A DNA stretch of 6,482 nt from Pseudomonadota bacterium. GTDB lineage: Bacteria; Pseudomonadota; Gammaproteobacteria; Burkholderiales; Burkholderiaceae_C. Location: contig JAEXBL010000046.1 of assembly GCA_023394015.1 (NCBI GenBank), positions 1 through 6,482 on the forward strand, in the 5' to 3' direction. Position 1 is the stretch's first letter, and the number at the start of each line of letters is the position of its first letter. Position numbers and translations under genes: made by a program. A model generated the notes under the pieces. It ran no database searches, was not told where the DNA came from, and saw nothing but the letters and a program-made list of their open reading frames with translations. Positions 4,736 through 6,482 of this stretch are shown one piece after another.

Positions 4736-6482
4736 TCAGGCCGGCTGGATGCGCACCGGCAACCCCTGGCGCACGGCGGCGCCGGAGATGGTGTCGATCC
4801 AGGCGTTGACTTGACCGTCCCCGCGGGTGTCGTCAACGATGCCGATGTCGTTCATGTTCACCCCGGCGCCGTGCGCCGCGTTGGCGGCCATCTGTTTGCC
4901 GTCGATGCTGTGCGGGCGAGCGCCCAGCTCGTGGTGGCCGTAGCCGTATTCCACCGCCACGGTGCCCGGCATCACGCCGTCGCGCACGATGGCCACGCCG
5001 GTGATGCTGCCGCCGGGGCTGGTGATGCGCACGCGCTGGCCGTTGCCGATGCCGAGCCGCGCCGCGTCGTCGCGGTGGATCGACACTGGGTTGTGCGGGT
5101 GCACCTGGCGCAGGCGCGACATGCCGATGGAAATCGAGCTCATCAGGTTCGACTTGTACGAGGTCATCAGCATCGGCCAATCCTGCTCGGGGTACTTCTC
5201 GCGCATGGGCTGGCCGCTGGCCAGGCGCGTGGGCTCCCAGGTCGGGCAGCCGCTGAAGCGCTCGCCGGTCATGCTGTGGCGCATCTTCGACAGCGCCTCG
5301 TCCCACAGCGGCAGCAGCGGCTTGTGCGCGGCCTTGATGTGATCGCCTTCCCAGGCCTGGTCGAGCTTGTCGAAGCGGCCGCCGCGCGTGAGCACCATGG
5401 CCACGCGGCGCCATTCCTCGGGCTTGAGCTTTTGCTGCATCAGCGCGGCGTAGCGCTTCAGGCCGGTCACTTCCAGGTCGTCGTCGCTGGCCTCGCCCAC
5501 GGGCACGCCGCCCGAGTAGGCGATGTTGGCCACGCCGCGCAGGAAGAAGTCGGTGGCGTCGTTCAGGTCGTAGCTGTTGCCGTCCCGGTCCTTCAGCGCA
5601 CCGGGGCCGAAGCCGGGCATCTGCAGCGTCTTGGCGCAGGCGAACAAGAAGGTTTCCAGGTTCACCGGCTCGCCGCTGGCGGTCTTGGCCACGCGCGGTT
5701 CCACCACCGGCGTGCGCACGGTAGACGACTTGGCCACCACGTCGGCCCAGGGCACCGAGATGCCCCAGCTTTCGTAGGTCACCGTGTCGGGCACGATGTA
5801 GTCGGCAAAGGCGTTGGTCTCGTTGATGAACGGGTTGATCGACACCGACAGCGGCAGCAGCTTGGGGTCCTTCAGCTTGTCCACCAGCGCCTTGCGGAAG
5901 CCCGCGATGGCGTACACCGGGTTGGCCACGTGGTTGAACCACACCTTGGCGTGGTAGGGGTAGCCGTTCAGCGCCGAGGCGATCATCTCGCTGCTCAGGC
6001 CGTTGCCGGGTGCCGGGTACCACGGCGCGGTGGCCGGGTAGGGGTTGGCGCCGCTGTCCTTCTTGCGCTTGAACTCGCTCGACTTCTCGTAGGGCATGCG
6101 GTTGCGCGACAGGCCCAGGCCCGAGGGCTTGGCCCGGCCGGGGAACTGCGCGAAGTTGTAGCGCGGGCCGGGGCCGAAGGGGCCGAACTGGCCGGCGTCC
6201 AGCACCAGGCCGCCCTTGACGTTCAGGTTGCCGATCAGCGTGTTCAGCATGCCGATGGCGTAGGCGGTCTGGAAGCCCGAGCCGCTCATGGTGCCGCCGT
6301 GCGCGTCGGCGGCGGCGCGCTTGCCGTGGCTGGTGAACTCGCGCGCCAGGTTCTCGATCTCGGCCACCGGCACGCCGCACAGTTCGCTGTATTCGGCGAT
6401 GGTCTTGCGCTGTGCTTCGCGGCGCAGCATCATGAACGCGCTGGCCAGCGGCACCGCCGCGCCCTCGTCGCCCCAGGCGGGG
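4736..6482 (-). CDS. ttrA: Molybdopterin oxidoreductase, probable tetrathionate reductase subunit A (C-terminal part)
   Basis: The frame is open from the right edge to TGA (4738-4736), giving 581 visible residues. The GTG at 6454 is an internal valine codon, because the frame continues upstream (PAWGDEGAAV...). The visible part includes the end of the DMSO-reductase-family molybdopterin core (HGGTMSGSG near visible residue 61, then IGNLNVKGG), a long middle section with NHVANPVYAIAGF (about 183-195) and INETNAFADYIVPDTVTYES (about 219-238), and the C-terminal molybdopterin-dinucleotide-binding domain (about 434-530; DWPMLMTSYKSNLMSS, NPVSIHRDDAARLGI, GVMPGTVAVEYGYGHHELGA). The NPYPATAPWYP, SDDDLEVTGL and TGERFSGCPTWEP segments agree with my memory of TtrA proteins, which reduce tetrathionate to thiosulfate in the periplasm with electrons from TtrB/TtrC. 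The Tat signal, N-terminal Fe-S cysteines and Mo ligand lie outside the window. Related alternatives are arsenate, selenate or thiosulfate/polysulfide reductases. The family is near certain; the substrate is probable. Confidence 0.78.
   Translation of the reverse strand, partial: PAWGDEGAAVPLASAFMMLRREAQRKTIAEYSELCGVPVAEIENLAREFTSHGKRAAADAHGGTMSGSGFQTAYAIGMLNTLIGNLNVKGGLVLDAGQFGPFGPGPRYNFAQFPGRAKPSGLGLSRNRMPYEKSSEFKRKKDSGANPYPATAPWYPAPGNGLSSEMIASALNGYPYHAKVWFNHVANPVYAIAGFRKALVDKLKDPKLLPLSVSINPFINETNAFADYIVPDTVTYESWGISVPWADVVAKSSTVRTPVVEPRVAKTASGEPVNLETFLFACAKTLQMPGFGPGALKDRDGNSYDLNDATDFFLRGVANIAYSGGVPVGEASDDDLEVTGLKRYAALMQQKLKPEEWRRVAMVLTRGGRFDKLDQAWEGDHIKAAHKPLLPLWDEALSKMRHSMTGERFSGCPTWEPTRLASGQPMREKYPEQDWPMLMTSYKSNLMSSISIGMSRLRQVHPHNPVSIHRDDAARLGIGNGQRVRITSPGGSITGVAIVRDGVMPGTVAVEYGYGHHELGARPHSIDGKQMAANAAHGAGVNMNDIGIVDDTRGDGQVNAWIDTISGAAVRQGLPVRIQPA

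Noticed and set aside
913..4836. A 1307-codon open frame on the minus strand, fully antisense to the oxidoreductase gene
   Set aside because: The composition is typical of an antisense shadow in GC-rich DNA (His, Gln, Arg, Gly and Ala rich, no domain). The opposite strand encodes a clear multi-domain enzyme with conserved motifs and a good ribosome site.
4833..6380. A 515-codon minus-strand frame overlapping the ttrA-like gene
   Set aside because: It is a shifted frame of the molybdoenzyme gene with low-complexity Arg/Gln/Pro composition. The other frame carries the conserved family sequence to the stop codon.
6452..6454. GTG as the start codon of the ttrA-like gene
   Set aside because: The frame stays open upstream to the window edge with family-like sequence, and the visible part lacks the N-terminal Fe-S and Tat regions. 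This is an internal valine codon of a gene cut by the window.

Overview
The window is GC-rich (roughly 70% by eye), dense in coding sequence, and has the codon bias that leaves long open frames on the non-coding strands. Together with the protein types, this suggests a beta-proteobacterium of the Burkholderiales, probably Comamonadaceae. That placement rests on general sequence character, not on a marker gene. No mobile element, CRISPR array, tRNA or rRNA is visible.

Layout from left to right: (1) the 5' end of a minus-strand gene for an exported, proline/glycine-rich protein that runs off the left edge; (2) a 152-bp gap (184-335) holding a strong 9-bp inverted repeat; (3) a minus-strand Lrp/AsnC-family regulator; (4) a 112-bp divergent intergenic region with a perfect AT-rich palindrome that resembles the Lrp consensus, plus weaker dyads; (5) a 1213-residue plus-strand fused indolepyruvate:ferredoxin oxidoreductase-type enzyme; (6) a 106-bp convergent intergenic region with one hairpin terminator candidate for each strand; (7) the C-terminal 581 residues of a minus-strand molybdopterin oxidoreductase most like the tetrathionate reductase catalytic subunit TtrA, running off the right edge.

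Two probable functional units are present. The first is the regulator/oxidoreductase pair. An amino-acid-responsive type of regulator is divergently transcribed from an enzyme that oxidatively decarboxylates aryl-pyruvates (the transamination products of aromatic amino acids), with a palindromic operator candidate between them. This looks like a self-contained, substrate-responsive catabolic module. The second is the 3' end of what may be an anaerobic respiratory operon: the gene is followed directly by a strong terminator, consistent with ttrA being the last gene, as in known ttrBCA operons. The two units converge on shared terminator sequence and need not be functionally linked. I see no clearly new biological system. 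The best leads are the operator architecture at 885-941 and the atypical features of the two partial or fused genes.
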